Shown here piece after piece: positions 35,283 to 48,045 of a stretch of DNA of 64,000 bases; within the stretch, counting starts at the first letter, position 1, and each line of letters begins with the position of its first letter. Under the pieces are notes generated by a model that was not told the DNA's origin, made no database searches, and worked only from the letters and a program-made list of their open reading frames with translations. The translations under genes were made by a program, and so were the position numbers. Source of the DNA: Apostichopus japonicus. Lineage: Eukaryota > Echinodermata > Holothuroidea > Aspidochirotida > Stichopodidae. Location of the stretch: contig NC_092570.1 of the NCBI RefSeq assembly GCF_037975245.1, positions 8,245,001-8,309,000 of the forward strand. Direction: 5' to 3'.

Positions 35283-35600
35283 GGTCCACAATCCCTATCA
35301 GGGATAGAGGACTGTGGATCCACTATCCCTATCAGGGATTGTGGACTGGATCGCAGTATCCCTATCAGGGATAGAGGTCTGTGGATCCACTATCCCTATC
35401 AGGGATTGTGGACTGTGGATCCACTATCCCTATCAGGGATAGTGGACTGTGGATGCACTATCCCTATCAGGGATAGTGGACTGTGAATCCACTATCCCTA
35501 TCAGGGATAGTGGACTGTGGATCCACTATCCCTATCAGGGATAGTGGATTGTTGATGCACAATCCCTACCAGGGATACTGAACTGTGGATCCACTATCAG
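35283..35600. repeat. 34-bp palindromic satellite, ~9 copies
   Basis: Nine units at 33-34 bp spacing, each centred on ATCCCTATCAGGGAT. The best copies hold a perfect 11-bp inverted repeat (CCACTATCCCT, 3-base spacer, AGGGATAGTGG), joined by ACTGTGGAT which often creates a GGATCC. Edge copies are more diverged. Lies about 500 bp past the CCNC stop codon. Confidence 0.95.
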
Positions 35601-36167
35601 CAAAGAGAACTACAAGGGGTAATGTTTGGGACAAACCAAACAAACCTGATGCTATTCCAGTATTGATTCTTATAATCAGCTAATCCACTGTGGGGTTTAT
35701 TTCCTAATGACTTGAATCACTGATCAAAGATTACCAGACGTGACTGGCTGCTGCGTTTGAGAGACAGCTCCACATTCATCATCGGGCTAGTCTGACATGT
35801 TGGTGTCACATGACTCATGCCGATACTTTTCAGATCAACTTACGTTTTAGCTGTTGTGTTCGTGTGTTCATGTTTATGGCTTTTCAATGATGTAAATCCA
35901 GTGTAGATCATACAGAGGATTTTAAACATTTTGATTAATTTTAAACTTCAAGTCTCCAACAGTTGTAACAATTTGATACCCAGTTTGGGACCCATATAGC
36001 ATAATTATTATGCCTGGTATAACCATTGAAGAAACCAAAGGCATTGGTAGAAACTTCCAGTTGGATGTTCCCATTTACAGATGGGGAAGTGACCATCATA
36101 CCAGCTTAAATCGATCATTTGAACTAAGCAGTTAATTGCATTTCATAACTTTGCAGCCTCTACCATC
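35601..36167. other. intergenic, no gene seen
   Basis: No exon, repeat or transposon boundary recognised. Confidence 0.4.
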
Positions 36168-36339
36168 ATGTGTGTACCGGTTACTCAAGGTAATGTTGTA
36201 TGGTCATATATCTTTGTCGTAAATAGTAAAACCGTCAAGAAATTTTATGGTGTACTTGATTTGGTCTCATCTGAGGGAAACATTCAGGATGAAATTTCTT
36301 TGACGGGACTTCACTCTAGATTTACTTGTGTAAAAGTAA

Positions 36340-36385
36340 GTAGGCCTGATGTTTCGATCCTAGCAGGATCTTCTTCATAGGCTGA
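36340..36385 (-). ncRNA. Penelope-type hammerhead-like hairpin, degenerate
   Basis: The minus strand reads ATGAAGA, A, GATCC-TGCTA-GGATC, GAAAC, ATCAGGCCTA. This resembles the hammerhead described in terminal repeats of Penelope-like elements (CUGANGA, stem II, GAAAC). Here the invariant C before UGA is A, and an extra A precedes stem II, so it is probably dead. The flanking sequence (about 36380-36480) looks like dispersed repeat, but no open reading frame of the element is seen. Confidence 0.45.
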
Positions 36386-36479
36386 ATGACAAGTAACAGT
36401 AACAGAAGGGACAAAAACATAAACAGAATACAGACAGGTTAATGAGCATGGTGAACACAAAGAGATTGATGTAAAGGGA

Positions 36480-38018
36480 TTAGTAGACAAGTTTTATTTT
36501 ATTTAGATTTACCCGTGGCAGCTTTTGATGTCTCAGGTTACAATGTACTAATTGTACATATGCATTATCCTGATTAAAGTCAGCTATCGGGTCAGCTAGC
36601 TGGCAAAAGGGAAGTGCATCTTACACTGAAATATAAATGTCACTTTACAGAGTCGGGCAAATTGATAAGATTTAGTTCTGTTTTACGGATGCTTTGGAAG
36701 ATGTCTTGTATTGTAATACATTATATGTTTGTGGTTGTCATCAACGCCGGCAGATTATACCTTTTCTAGCTTGATTCTAGAAGCTAAACTGAGACCATCA
36801 AATTGTGCTGCAACACAGACATCAACAGAGTGCTTTTCTGTAGCACATAATGTCCCAAATAACAAGAAGGTGCATGCTTTATTTATGATACACGATGAAT
36901 ACTCAACTTTCTATGGCATGATTTCAGGTATTAAATCGAGGATTACAGGTTACTCATTAAACAGGTTTTTCGTTCGGTGTGTATTTTTTTAGATCTGCAT
37001 AATTTTGGAATCTCAATCTTGGTAGATGCCATGAGGATGTCCTTATCTCTCTGTTTGTGGATTAGTCCAAAATTCAAAATGCTGAAGTAATCTTAAATTA
37101 GACATGTTTGGAAACTCTGCCCATGCCGATAACAGCCGGAACAGAAACTGACGAGAGTAGATCTATCTGTGTATTACTTGAAATGTTTGTAGACCAAGGT
37201 AGATATAAAAAACCAAATGCAAGTTAATGCGAGGTCGTGATGAACTCAAAGCAGGATCTTGATCGATTTCTTTGGTATTTAATGTCATTGGATTTGGTTG
37301 CTATGGTTTCAAGCAATCATGTGACACTAGGGACATATTGTACCCAATGCCATGCATCGAGCAGTTATTAAATTTACCTTACACATCCCTGTATAGAAAA
37401 GCCTGCATAGAACTCGCAATCCCGTTCATAACGACACAGTGACAATGTTTGAAGTAATTAATATTGCTTTTTAGTGCACATACTACATAATTACAGTTTT
37501 GGGTTAGTTATGTATCTAGGCAACCAGCAATACCCTTCATAACAGTTAAACGGTAAATTTAATAGTGCATACGACCTCCTTTACGCCATCTCGTTCAGTA
37601 GTATTGTTGGAAGTCGCACGTTTTCAATAAGCAATTGTCATTGCTATTCAAGACTATTAGGTCGCCAGGATTTCAAAGTGTCAGGACGTGACGTAATTTC
37701 AAAAAAATAAAAAATGGTGTCTCCATCACAATAATTAGTTAATAACAGCCAGGTTATAAGCCATAATTTAGAGACAAAAAACAAAACATGCTAGGCTGTC
37801 CAAGTTAGTTTATAGTAAATCATATGTTTGGAAAATAGTTGTCAAATTTGTTTCAAATAGCTGGCTTAAAACAAAAATTATACAAAATGCATCTTATTTA
37901 AATATTTAGTTGTAACTGATTTGGTATGAATAATTTAATATTTTCAAACTTAAGACTTTTAGATGGTTTGTTGGAAGATTATTGTTACCGATTATGCTGT
38001 GTTACGGTAAGAGAGTGA
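36480..38018. other. intergenic, no gene seen
   Basis: AT-rich sequence without exons or clear repeats. Confidence 0.4.
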
Positions 38019-38026
38019 AGTCGTCA

Positions 38027-38296
38027 CATGTGCGTAGCAAGGAATTTGCCAAGGGAGGGGCAAAGCTTGTAGGTAATCTATCTAAGCGTAGCGCCACCAT
38101 GAGTTGGCACGAAGCGTATAAGAAAATTTTGGCCGAAAATGCCTCCCAGATCCCTGGAAATAGCACTTCCCAGGCCTTGTTAGTTGCATCTAAGCATTTT
38201 CTATTTTGAAATTACTAGCGATATCATAATAAAATACAAAAAATATGCTCAAGGGGGGACAGTCGCCCCCTTCGCCCCCACTTGGCTACGCGCCTG
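38027..38296 (+). mobile_element. hAT-like MITE, 270 bp, with 8-bp target duplication
   Basis: The left end CATGTGCGTAGCAAGG and the reverse complement of the right end CAGGCGCGTAGCCAAG are inverted copies (13 of 16). Flanking 8-mers AGTCGTCA (38019-38026) and AGTTGTCA (38297-38304) match 7 of 8, the hAT signature. The inside carries the AAGCGTAGCGCCACCAT block shared with 2102-2345 and 1230-1475, and a G-run/C-run palindrome near the right end. No transposase is encoded. Confidence 0.82.
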
Positions 38297-38578
38297 AGTT
38301 GTCATTGAATTGTCTGCAGGATGTAACGGCTATCTTTTGTACGTCTTCATGGAAAAATTAAAACATTGAGTGTTTGAAGTGACTCTGCTGAGAGAGTTTG
38401 CCCAGATATTAATTTTTAATTTTGATGTAAGGAAGTGTGGGGCTGGGAAAGGAGAGGGGAGGGGAGGGGGGATAGGAACATTCACTGTCAATGAAATGCT
38501 CATGAAATCTTGTTAGTTGGTTTTAAAGATCCAAATGTTGAAAGGATTGGGAGAGAATGAGCCTAATTAACTCACATG

Positions 38579-38970
38579 CAGGGGGGTAGGAAGCTTCCAA
38601 AAAGTGGGGGGCACAACATCAGAGGGGCACTTTCTCATTCCAAAACCACCACTTGTTATGCTATAAACTGATACACACCGGCCATATCACTCAATTATAT
38701 ATGATGTGTTAGTATATGCTATCAAAACTATTTATTGAGATTGTTTATTGTTAACCATGCTACAAAAAGATATGGGATGCCATTTTAAAAATAGCATATA
38801 CAGACTAAAAATAAATAATTAAAATAAAATATGAAAATTAACATTAAGATATCCAAAAGACAGTTCTTCATCAAAGGGGCACATTTTATTTGCCAGTAGG
38901 GCACATTTGCTGTTTTGGAAAAAGGTGGGGGGGGGCACTGGCCCCCAGTGCTGCCCGGCTCCTACCCCTG
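38579..38970 (+). mobile_element. hAT-like MITE, 392 bp, with perfect 8-bp target duplication
   Basis: Flanked by identical CTCACATG at 38571-38578 and 38971-38978. Ends are CAGGGGGGTAGGAAGC and, inverted, CAGGGGTAGGAGCCGG. Subterminal G-runs and C-runs (38606, 38929-38945) can pair. The AT-rich centre has no coding. The intact target duplication suggests a fairly young insertion. It is a different family from the neighbour at 38027. Confidence 0.88.
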
Positions 38971-38978
38971 CTCACATG

Positions 38979-40966
38979 AAATGTTAATTGTAGCCACTTC
39001 TTTTTATGGTACTTAAGTTATTAGTATTATTAGTTTTGTTTCTTTTGGCCGCAGGTGCTCTTTGTGTTAAGTTCAATATGGCAGTGTTCTTCAATAGGAG
39101 CACTTATCTCTTTTTTAAAGTATAAGAAAAGGTATTTCAAGAAGCTGTGTAGACCATAAACATACTTCAACATATGTAAGAAATGAAAGGGAAAGTACTT
39201 GAAGAGTGGCAAGTAGCATTCATTTTATACTCCAAGAATATATTAACAGTGCTTTTAATAGTGGGACTTTATAAATGTAACTATTATCATTATATCATTA
39301 ATATCACGTGATGTTTTTTTACCCATTGCTTCCTATTCACAAAGTTCTTGGAGTAGCTGCTCCGATGATGGACTATAAGGTCCTACCGACTGACGGAGAG
39401 GGAATACTTGATAGTTTGTAAATGTTGTTGTGTAGTAGTTTTGAAGGTTCTAGACCTTCGTCTTGTATAAAATAGGTTCCTGTGTTCAAAACCCGCTGTG
39501 CATCTTTTAATCTAGTAATCAGACCAAATTTGCCTAGTGTTGTGTTGTGATGTAATACCAGCTCAATTATCACTGATTGGATAGTACGCTATGGTTAACC
39601 TGTTATGAAAACATTACTTTCTATGTCTTTTATTCTATTTATATTTATTCTATACTTTCTTTGTTATACTGCATGCCCAGTCTGCCATTGTTACATTGCA
39701 AACCTCATCCCCCCATCTTTGATAATTTCATTGAGAATTATTCACGATATTTCACAGTAAACATTCTTGTTATATCTTTAATTAATACTAATTCCAAGGG
39801 GAAACCAAAACGAGTAGACTTTTGAAATCAATGATATTACAGTATTGAAGTTTTTTAATTGCCGCATTGACTGTTTGGAAATTTTTGCTAATTTTGTTAT
39901 TAGTTGAAGCCAATCAAAACATGTGTTTAATATGCCTACCTTATCCATTTAAATAGTTGCAGCCCTCAATACCCCCACCCCACCCCCTTGGCCTCCCCCT
40001 TTGTCATCCCTTCGCACCTTCCGTATGCTACACATTTTAAAGTGAGTGTAATTGCGATATCTTATTTTGACAGAAAAGAAAGTTTTGTCATCAGTATTGG
40101 TACCGTTAGAATCGTAATAACTCTCAGTTATTGGTAGATAATGGCATTTATTTCTTTTGATATGTCTACAAAAAACAACTTGTTAATTAATTTTGTTGCA
40201 GAATTTTCATTCTATTTTAATCACAAATGTTCACCTTTTGAAGGGAATTGTGAAAATGTTCATACTTTGTGCTATTGCTGCCCTAGCCCCCCCCCCCTTC
40301 CACCCTATGTGTTTGATTTAGTTTCATATCACAAGATTGTTATTTAAACTTTTTCAAGATTGTTATTTAAACTTTTTCATTTTCTGAGTAATAAATCTGT
40401 CAGTGTTATTTTTTTGGGTGGGGGGGGGAAGGGGATGGTGGTAGATCAGATTAGTGGGGTCCCCATGGCTATGTACTTACATAAAAGTGTGTCTTGTAGT
40501 ATAGACATCCCAGGATATCTCTTTGTTGATGATAAATAAAATTTAAATTTCTATAGTTTGTCTTTAACTAGCATATATGCCTTGTGGTTTATACCAGACT
40601 ATCAACTCTACCATTGTTTCTTTATTACTATGTACCTGTAGTTTTTACTAATAATTATCATACCTGTAGTCAAATATTTGTGCACTCTTTTCAATCTATT
40701 TCAGTCATTACCCTGTTTGGTATCAGCAGAGCTTTTTTCACCTCTAATCAAAATTTCACATCATTATTATTATTATAACTGTTATTATTTATGGTTAATA
40801 TTTTTTCTGCAATTTGACCATTCTGTGATATTAACAATCAGTTTGTAGACATAATTACTACTATCCACCTCTCTAGAGTGTCTGCAGATACTAATTACTA
40901 GCTGATGTAGAATGTAGAATGGTTACTTAGCTTGCTTTCTAGATCTGAGAATGGACAAGTAGGTTG
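38979..40966. other. intergenic, no gene seen
   Basis: AT-rich DNA with homopolymer C and G runs (about 40290 and 40420). No exon is recognised. Confidence 0.4.
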
Positions 40967-41010
40967 GTGAGAGGATGGTGAGAGGATGGTGAGAGGATGG
41001 TGAGAGGATG
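40967..41010. repeat. 11-bp tandem repeat, four copies
   Basis: GTGAGAGGATG repeated four times without change. Confidence 0.95.
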
Positions 41011-44000
41011 GTTAACCATGGTCAAATAACCGTGCAGGACAGTTAGTGGGTGAGGGAGGGGGCTTGTGTGATGATGGAGTGGGTGAAAAGTGCAGAGTAT
41101 ATCAAGACAATGTAAAAACTACCTGCTATTGTGTCTTGGTTGGTGAAGGGTTTGAGTGATGTATCATTGGGAGGGGTGGTGGTATGGATGAATGAATGGT
41201 CAAGGGAAAAGGAAGGTATTGTAGTAAAGTATGTATGGTGGGTTAATGGTAATGAATGTGAAACAGGGTATTACATAACTCACAAGCTCAGCTAGACAAC
41301 ACAGAAGATTACAAGTTTGGGGTGGAAGGTCATCAACCCCCCTCCCCCACCCCACCAACTCACTCAAGTCTTACTTAGAAGATGCATATTAAACTGATTG
41401 CTTTTAATCCAAGAATTTTATCTTATTCAATTGAAATTCATTGCACTGTTAGCCGCCACTGTTAATGAAGAAGGTGTTCACTTTATTCAGAAGCTATCAT
41501 GGGTTAGCTACTTCAACATGTTAGACTGTCATATTTCCTACCTGCTATTCATTTAATGGGTCCTTTGTTTTATGTTATCCTACAGAAATAAAACCAGTCC
41601 AGATGGATGAATGCAGAGCTATGGAGCTGAAAGTAACTTACCTCAAACTTGTAGCTGGGGTCGCTATTATCCTGAGGGAGGGAGCCCTTATAAATCAACA
41701 GCCAAGGGAGAGAGCGCTATATTCTGGAAAACCTTGCCTATTGGTACAATTTGTTTCTGGCAGTTTGGTGGTGTAAATTGGAACTCTAGATATTTTACAC
41801 ATAAATGAACCCTTGCCATGAAAAGGTTGACCTTCAAAATGGATTAACATGTGGATTCCAAGGGGCCACTTTATGAGCATTTCAGTGAAGCAATTTCACA
41901 AGTTTCAGGAGTTTTATTATTATGCAGTTATTGATCTTAAAAGTGACTAGATGTAAATATACATAGGCAAGTGTACATACTGTTTTAGAAAGAAAGAAAT
42001 TGACTGTCTGTTGTGTATTGCTACTGTATGTCAGGACTTGGAATAATATCTTGAAGCATCTTATCATGCTTGAAGGAAGATTCCGTGAAAGAGGTTTGTG
42101 TTTATGTCCAAGGTTGTAGATTGGATAATTCTAATACCCAATTAGCAATCTGCGAACAATGGAATCAAACTTGAAACTCCATTGTGAAACAATCCTATAG
42201 GAAGTTGCGGCAACAAAAAAATAAATAAATAAATAAATAAATAGGGTTCAACATTATAATGTTTTCTAATGTTGAATGTGCACAAGCACGTAGTATTTGG
42301 ATCCAGTCACATGTAGGTAGTTATCAATGTGATATAAATCCAGTCACATGTTTTGATGATCATGTGACAATACAGTCATATATGTTAACAATTATCATAT
42401 GAATACAATCACATGTTAATAGTTATTGTGTGAATGCTTGTGTACATCTAGTCACCATGTACCCCATTGTCATATAGGTCCACTGAGTCACTTGTTTATG
42501 ATTATCATTTTAGGAATTATCATGTTGAATCCAAATCACATGTTCATATTTTAGCATGTGAATACATTCATGTTGTTCATAGTCATCATGTGAACACACA
42601 TGTTTTTTTGTAATTGTCACATTAATCCATTCACAGACAATTCACAATGTAAAACAAACAGGTTTTATTCCTCCTGTCGGTGACCCTATCCAATGCCCTG
42701 ATCACCTGTCCAGACAGAATGCCCTAACTCCCCCCTAACTTTTGCACACTGATAGATACAGGAAAGAGAACTATCGGATTATTTCCCAGACTGAATTTAT
42801 TCAGGCAGTGTTTTTTCTTCAATGACATCATTTCTGTTTATTGGTATTTTGTTCAAGTTTGCGGCCAAGAGTTCATGTTTAAATATTATTAGATATTGCT
42901 TAGATGTTTATGACCGGAAAGTGAAAATGGCAAAGATTATCAGTTAATAATTACCTGTTTACTTCAGTATTCAGTGACCATTGCTGGTTTGATGCTAGAC
43001 TCTAGAATCAGTTTTAAAGTGCTGTTAGAGTTCGTCATGTTATGTAAGTAACAACATTTGGTAGCATATCCAATTGACATCTCTAAGGTGGATGAGTTCT
43101 CCGGGACGGTGAATTAAATGGTTCTGTTGGTGCCACTACATATAGTTCCAAAACAAGCATAGACTTTAAAGGTAGTCAGTATAGGCCCCAATTTATAGCA
43201 TGCTACAATTGCTAGAAGTTTTTAAAAAGTACTTTCCTGGAGGTCTTTACACTCCAAATTATTCTCAGACATTTTTATGGAACACACAAAATGACTGATT
43301 GTCCCAGTGAGGAAAATTTCCTGGAAGGTTGGTAATAAAAACAGTCTACGAATTTTGACCAAAGGTGACCATATTTGAATGTCTAGCATATTTGGGCCTT
43401 TAAGGGTCACTAGTATCACTCCCAAATATGCTAGATAATCAAACCATGGCCGTTAAGGCTCAGATTCCAGCAAGCACTTTTCTATCACCATTCAAGTGTT
43501 TTTTTGCCTTATGGAGAATTTAGTGTTTAATTTAGACCCCTGCCCTGTGTCTGAAGAAAATGTGGAGGATCAGAGGCTCTCGGAAGGTTCTTCTAGCAAA
43601 TTTTTAAATTGTGCTGAAAATTATTTTTAAATTGTGCTGAAAATTATTTTTAATACTGATGAAAACGTTCAATCAAAATGAAGTTTACAATGAAACATAC
43701 TGTCCAGTGTCCAAGTCTGATACTTGTCTGTCATGCACCAAAGACCAGGAGCACAACCAGTATTTTTGTACTGGGGTATTGGGGGGAGGGAGGGGGGTTA
43801 TGATGTTATGTTGTCCAGGGAGGGGTCTATGGGAGTGGTGGCTCTCCCCTTTGAGGGATTTTGGTAAAATGGAAGCAAAAAGGTACTATATTTTGCAACT
43901 TTTGAAACATTGTCTATTATTTAGGTTTTACTGCACAAACATGTTACATATTTATGCACTGTATGCTAGGATTTTAGTATATATGGTAGCACTTGAGCCA

Positions 44001-44200
44001 AAGGCAAAATTCAGACTAGTGTTGGTTCCACATGTAACCTGATTTCTTACTCAGATACATGGAATAGTTTAACTGATATTGCATAGGCAATAAACGATGC
44101 AAACTGGTTAAATTGCTATGAAAATGCATAGAGATTTTTCATCATTTTAAGCTAAAGTAAGTCCATAAATCTCAAAATTTGATAATTATAACCCTACACT
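41011..44200. other. intergenic with minor repeats
   Basis: Holds an (AAAT)n tract near 42215-42243, degenerate CACATG/ATCATGTGAATAC repeats at 42290-42640 and a duplicated TTTTTAAATTGTGCTGAAAA near 43600-43650. No coding exon is recognised. Confidence 0.45.
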
Positions 44201-44795
44201 AGCTTTGAGAAGCTATCAGCCAGAATTGGCAATGTATAAGCAACTTGCTTGGATAGCTTCGAGAAGCTATCAGTCAGAGTTGGAAGTGCATGAATAACCT
44301 GCTTGGAGAGCTTTGAAGCTATCAGTCAGTATTGGAAGTGTATGAATAAGCTGCTTGGATAGCTTTGAGAAGCTATCAGTCAGAATTGGAAGTGTATGAA
44401 TAACCTGCTGGATAGCTTTGAGAAGCTATCAGTCAGTATTGGAAGTGTATGAATAAGCTGCTTGGGTAGCTTTGAAGCTGTCAGTCAGTATTGGAAGTGC
44501 ATGAATAACCTGCTTGGATAGCTTTGAAGCTGTCAGTCAGTATTGGAAGTGCATGAATAACCTGCTTGGATAACTTTGAAGCTGTCAGTCAGTATTGGAA
44601 GTGTATGAATAACCTGCTGGATAACTTTATAGAAGCTATCAGTCAGAATTGGCAATGTATATATAACCTGCTTGGATAGCTTTGAAGCTATCAGCCAGAA
44701 TTGAAAGTGTATTAATAACCTGCTTGGATAGCTTTGAGAAGCTATCAGTCATGATTAGAAGTGCATGAATAGCCTGTTTGGATAGCTTTGGATGA
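44201..44795. repeat. ~55-bp satellite, about 11 copies
   Basis: Units of 50-57 bp built from AGCTTTGAGAAGCTATCAGT, CAGAATTGGAAGTGTATGAA and TAACCTGCTTGGAT. Some units have lost the GAGAA segment. AGCTTTGAGAAGCT is itself nearly palindromic. Confidence 0.92.
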
Positions 44796-47700
44796 ATATT
44801 CACACGTCTAGATTCATACAGGATATCTTGCAGTGTGGTGAAGAGCTTTTATCAATGTAATATCTGGCTATCTGTGTATTTCTGTTTTCAGTGGAAAAGT
44901 AATGTATGGTGTGTGTACTGGACACAAATTTCTCTTGACGTATTTGGGTCGTTATTATCTGTATGAACTTAACAAGATTTCTCTGTGCCGATTAGTAGTT
45001 CTTTAAACAAAAAGGAGGCAAGGATATCAAAAAAGCTCTCTATAAGGGCATGCTTTGTTGCATGCATTTTTTGGGGGGGGGGGGGGGTACCAGCTTGATA
45101 TATATAATACAGTCACATGGTAATTACAACATTATAGAAACTGTTATCTCCAAGTTGAAATTTAATTCTGAGTTCAGAGGCTGGTCTGACCTATTGAGTA
45201 GTGAAATACTGCAAATCATGGGCAAAATGGGACTGGATACATCCACAAATCTCACCTTTGTAGTTTATGTGCTGATAACTCTGTTATGCTGTACAAACAT
45301 GTCCATCTACTAAGGACAAAATATGTAAAATGTCAGCTTTTGAGATGATGCTCTGTCCTCAATGTTTGTAGGTTTTGATGAAACATTGATCATTTTCAAC
45401 TATATTGGTTGTCAGGGTATATACATTTCGTTCCTCTCTTCAAGGTGATTGGAAAGTGCTATGGATCTTGTTTTTAAGCATTTAAGCTTTTTGATTGTAA
45501 AAGTAACCCTCCAGTTATGATACTATTTACAAAGCCCTGTAAGAGCTGCTTCGTCAAGTTTTTGTATTGACAACTTAAATTAAATAAAGGAGGTGTGAAC
45601 TAATTGCAACTGTTTTACTTTCCTGTTCTGCAGTCTTTAGCTTCTATATATGCATAATTTAGTCACTTGCGGTTTTAATTTGTATAGTCCTTCCAAATAT
45701 TTGTTCTAAGGCTAAAAATCGCCACGAAGTTTCCAATGTCGTTTTATCGCGTAAACCTTTGCGGGGGAGTAAGTTTATTGAATTAACCAACCTCACGTTT
45801 CAATAGTTGTAGTCATACCTTCATAGTTCTACAAAGCGTCAACAACCCCCTACACATACCGTTGGTACTGTGTTGTACCCGTGCGCATGATAACTGTGTT
45901 ACATTTTTGGACGTCTAAACTCATACACTTCTCATATGATTTACGTACCGAGGAGACAACTCCACAATAGCATGCGAGGGTACAAATAAACTAACAATTT
46001 GCCCTGGATATATAGGATTACTTCTTAACCCATTTGGAAATGAATTCTTCGACAGAACGGTAAGGTACATTGGTGGTATAGCCTAGGCCTATATCAAAAT
46101 TTATACTTTGTCTGGTCGTGTACGAAAGAGCCCCAAATATTATGATCACCTTCAATGTTATTCGCTGATGAAGAGGAGTTTACCTTAGTGCTAACGTTAG
46201 GCCTTGCAAATAGTAGTAGTAGGCCCATTAGACTGTATTCAGAGGGGTAGAGGAAGGCCTAACACTAGTAACAGTATAAATAGCCGTAATACTATGAATG
46301 ATTCATTAACGTTAGTGCGTAGTCCTATCAACGAGAACAAAAGTCCGGCTTAGTCATTTGTGACACATTACAGTTGTTGCCTTGTGACAATATATGACAA
46401 AAATAGTAGGACTACGGTAGGAATATGTAATACTTTTGTACCAAGTTTTGATGTTAGCCTAATTTACACCTAGCGCAGGCAGGCTAGGAAAACCTACTGG
46501 AATAAAGGTGAATGAATGAAATGTATTACACACCAATGCCAACCTAGTCTTGCACAGAATAAGGAGAGTTTCAATTTTCATCACCAAGAAGTCATGTTTG
46601 CACTGCTGAACATTTTGGCATAAACAATTTAAGCAGAAGCAAAGTCAATTGTCCCCATGTTAAAACATGTGCGCCATCCCTCTGATAATGTTTAAAAATC
46701 AAAACAAGAAAAAAAATTTGCAGAGGGATTAGTTATGATAGGTTAAAATAGAACTACAGCAGGGAAACTCCAGTAGCACCTGGAGAGTTGGCAATTTTAA
46801 TTTAGTTTTCAATTTAATTTTAATGCATGTTGAGCAGCATAAAAGGAGATACAGGGCTATGAATAGTATGTAGATCAAAATTTTGATGTGTTGTTAAAAT
46901 TGTACACAATGACTTGAATACCTTTGGTACTTCAGTAACCTGTCAACTTTGTGACAGCCTTGTTTGAATGAAGATTGAAAGGGTAGGAGAGCAGTTACTA
47001 TGTTCGCAACAGGTTGTTAGGATGGATGAATTTGAGTGACCACTTTGTCTGAAAATTCTTTAATGGGAACAGTATAGTAAAACATTAAATGCCTCCAACA
47101 GTGCCTGACATTAAATTTGTTGATTATACAGTAATGTACCAAATCATACACTATATTGGAAGGCAACAAGCCTGTGGAATAAAATGTTCAGATTGTAACC
47201 AATTCTCAGTAAGCATTTCCACACAAGTTTGCAGGTTGGGCTTCAATTATGTTCTATATTTGTAAACTGATAGGTGTGAAAGGTGCAACTGGCTGCAAAT
47301 GGGACTCAATTAATCACATTATGATAGTTAACACCCAACAGCAATTTTGAGTTTCTGCAAGCATCAGAACTACTTTCCATTGTAGCATGAGCCATTGTCT
47401 TCCACTACCTCTAAGTTTCTAACTTTGCAGGAGTACAATGTGTGTCCCTCATCCTCCTGTCCACTTGACCATCCCAATCTTCTCCCGACCCTCTGCTTAT
47501 TGTTACTGTCACTGACTTCACATAGTGCTCAAACCTCTTCCGATGTCTACTGTGTTTAACGTCACTCTAACTTAACCATCAATGTTATAATAAGTCAATT
47601 GTTTATACCATTACAGGAAGATATTAGACTATTACTCTGTCTCATAACCACTGTAAGACAGGAAGGATGTGAGGATTGAATTTAATAAATCTCTAGAGCT

Positions 47701-47808
47701 TTTCAGTGAGCACAAACAGGATGTTTGTGTGGGGGACGAAGGATTATCATGACATACACTCTAACTTCAAACTGCTGTAATACTCTTTGAGCTATTAGCC
47801 AACTTTGT
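44796..47808. other. intergenic, possible upstream region of the FERM gene
   Basis: The 45700-46330 part is less AT-rich, with more CG dinucleotides than its surroundings. It includes a donor-like site (CAGAACG|GTAAGG) at 46059/46060, a candidate end of a noncoding first exon. This is inference only. A G-run lies at 45073-45087. Confidence 0.3.
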
Positions 47809-48045
47809 TGTATGTATGTATTTTAGATCCTCCTGCAAGCAGGAACTCGAGAAGAAGCCTCATTGGCTTATCAAAGCCGCAAGCTGACCGAAGTCAGTCT
47901 CTTACATTCATATTTAACATCCATGATGATGAATTGTTAATTGTCAACACCTCTGTAACTGGACGACATACATTAATCTGGGAGTGACTCGAACCGGGGA
48001 CCTTATGATTGAAAGGCACCAGCGTTAACCACTGAGCTAACACTC
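47809..48045 (-). mobile_element. tRNA-derived SINE, copy B
   Basis: Minus strand: tRNA-like head GAGTGTTAGCTCAGTGG with box A TTAGCTCAGTGG, box B GGTTCGAGTCA (consensus except the last base), a ~165-bp body and a TACATACA tail. It is collinear with copy A at 16919-17157 with few substitutions and indels, which shows a mobile family rather than a tRNA gene. The acceptor stem is not closed. Confidence 0.9.

Noticed and set aside
35292-35600. Array of tetracycline-operator-like sites (TCCCTATCAG.GATAGAG), suggesting vector contamination
   Set aside because: The best copies differ from the operator at two of 19 positions, most copies have GTGG instead of GAGA, the unit is 34 bp with its own palindrome, and the flanks are ordinary host DNA. 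The likeness is taken as chance.
35283-35600. CRISPR-like array
   Set aside because: The spacers are not unique; the whole 34-bp unit repeats. The genome is eukaryotic.
43659-44042. 127-residue frame between CCNC and the FERM gene
   Set aside because: It spans a G-rich low-complexity stretch, has no recognisable domain and no splice context.
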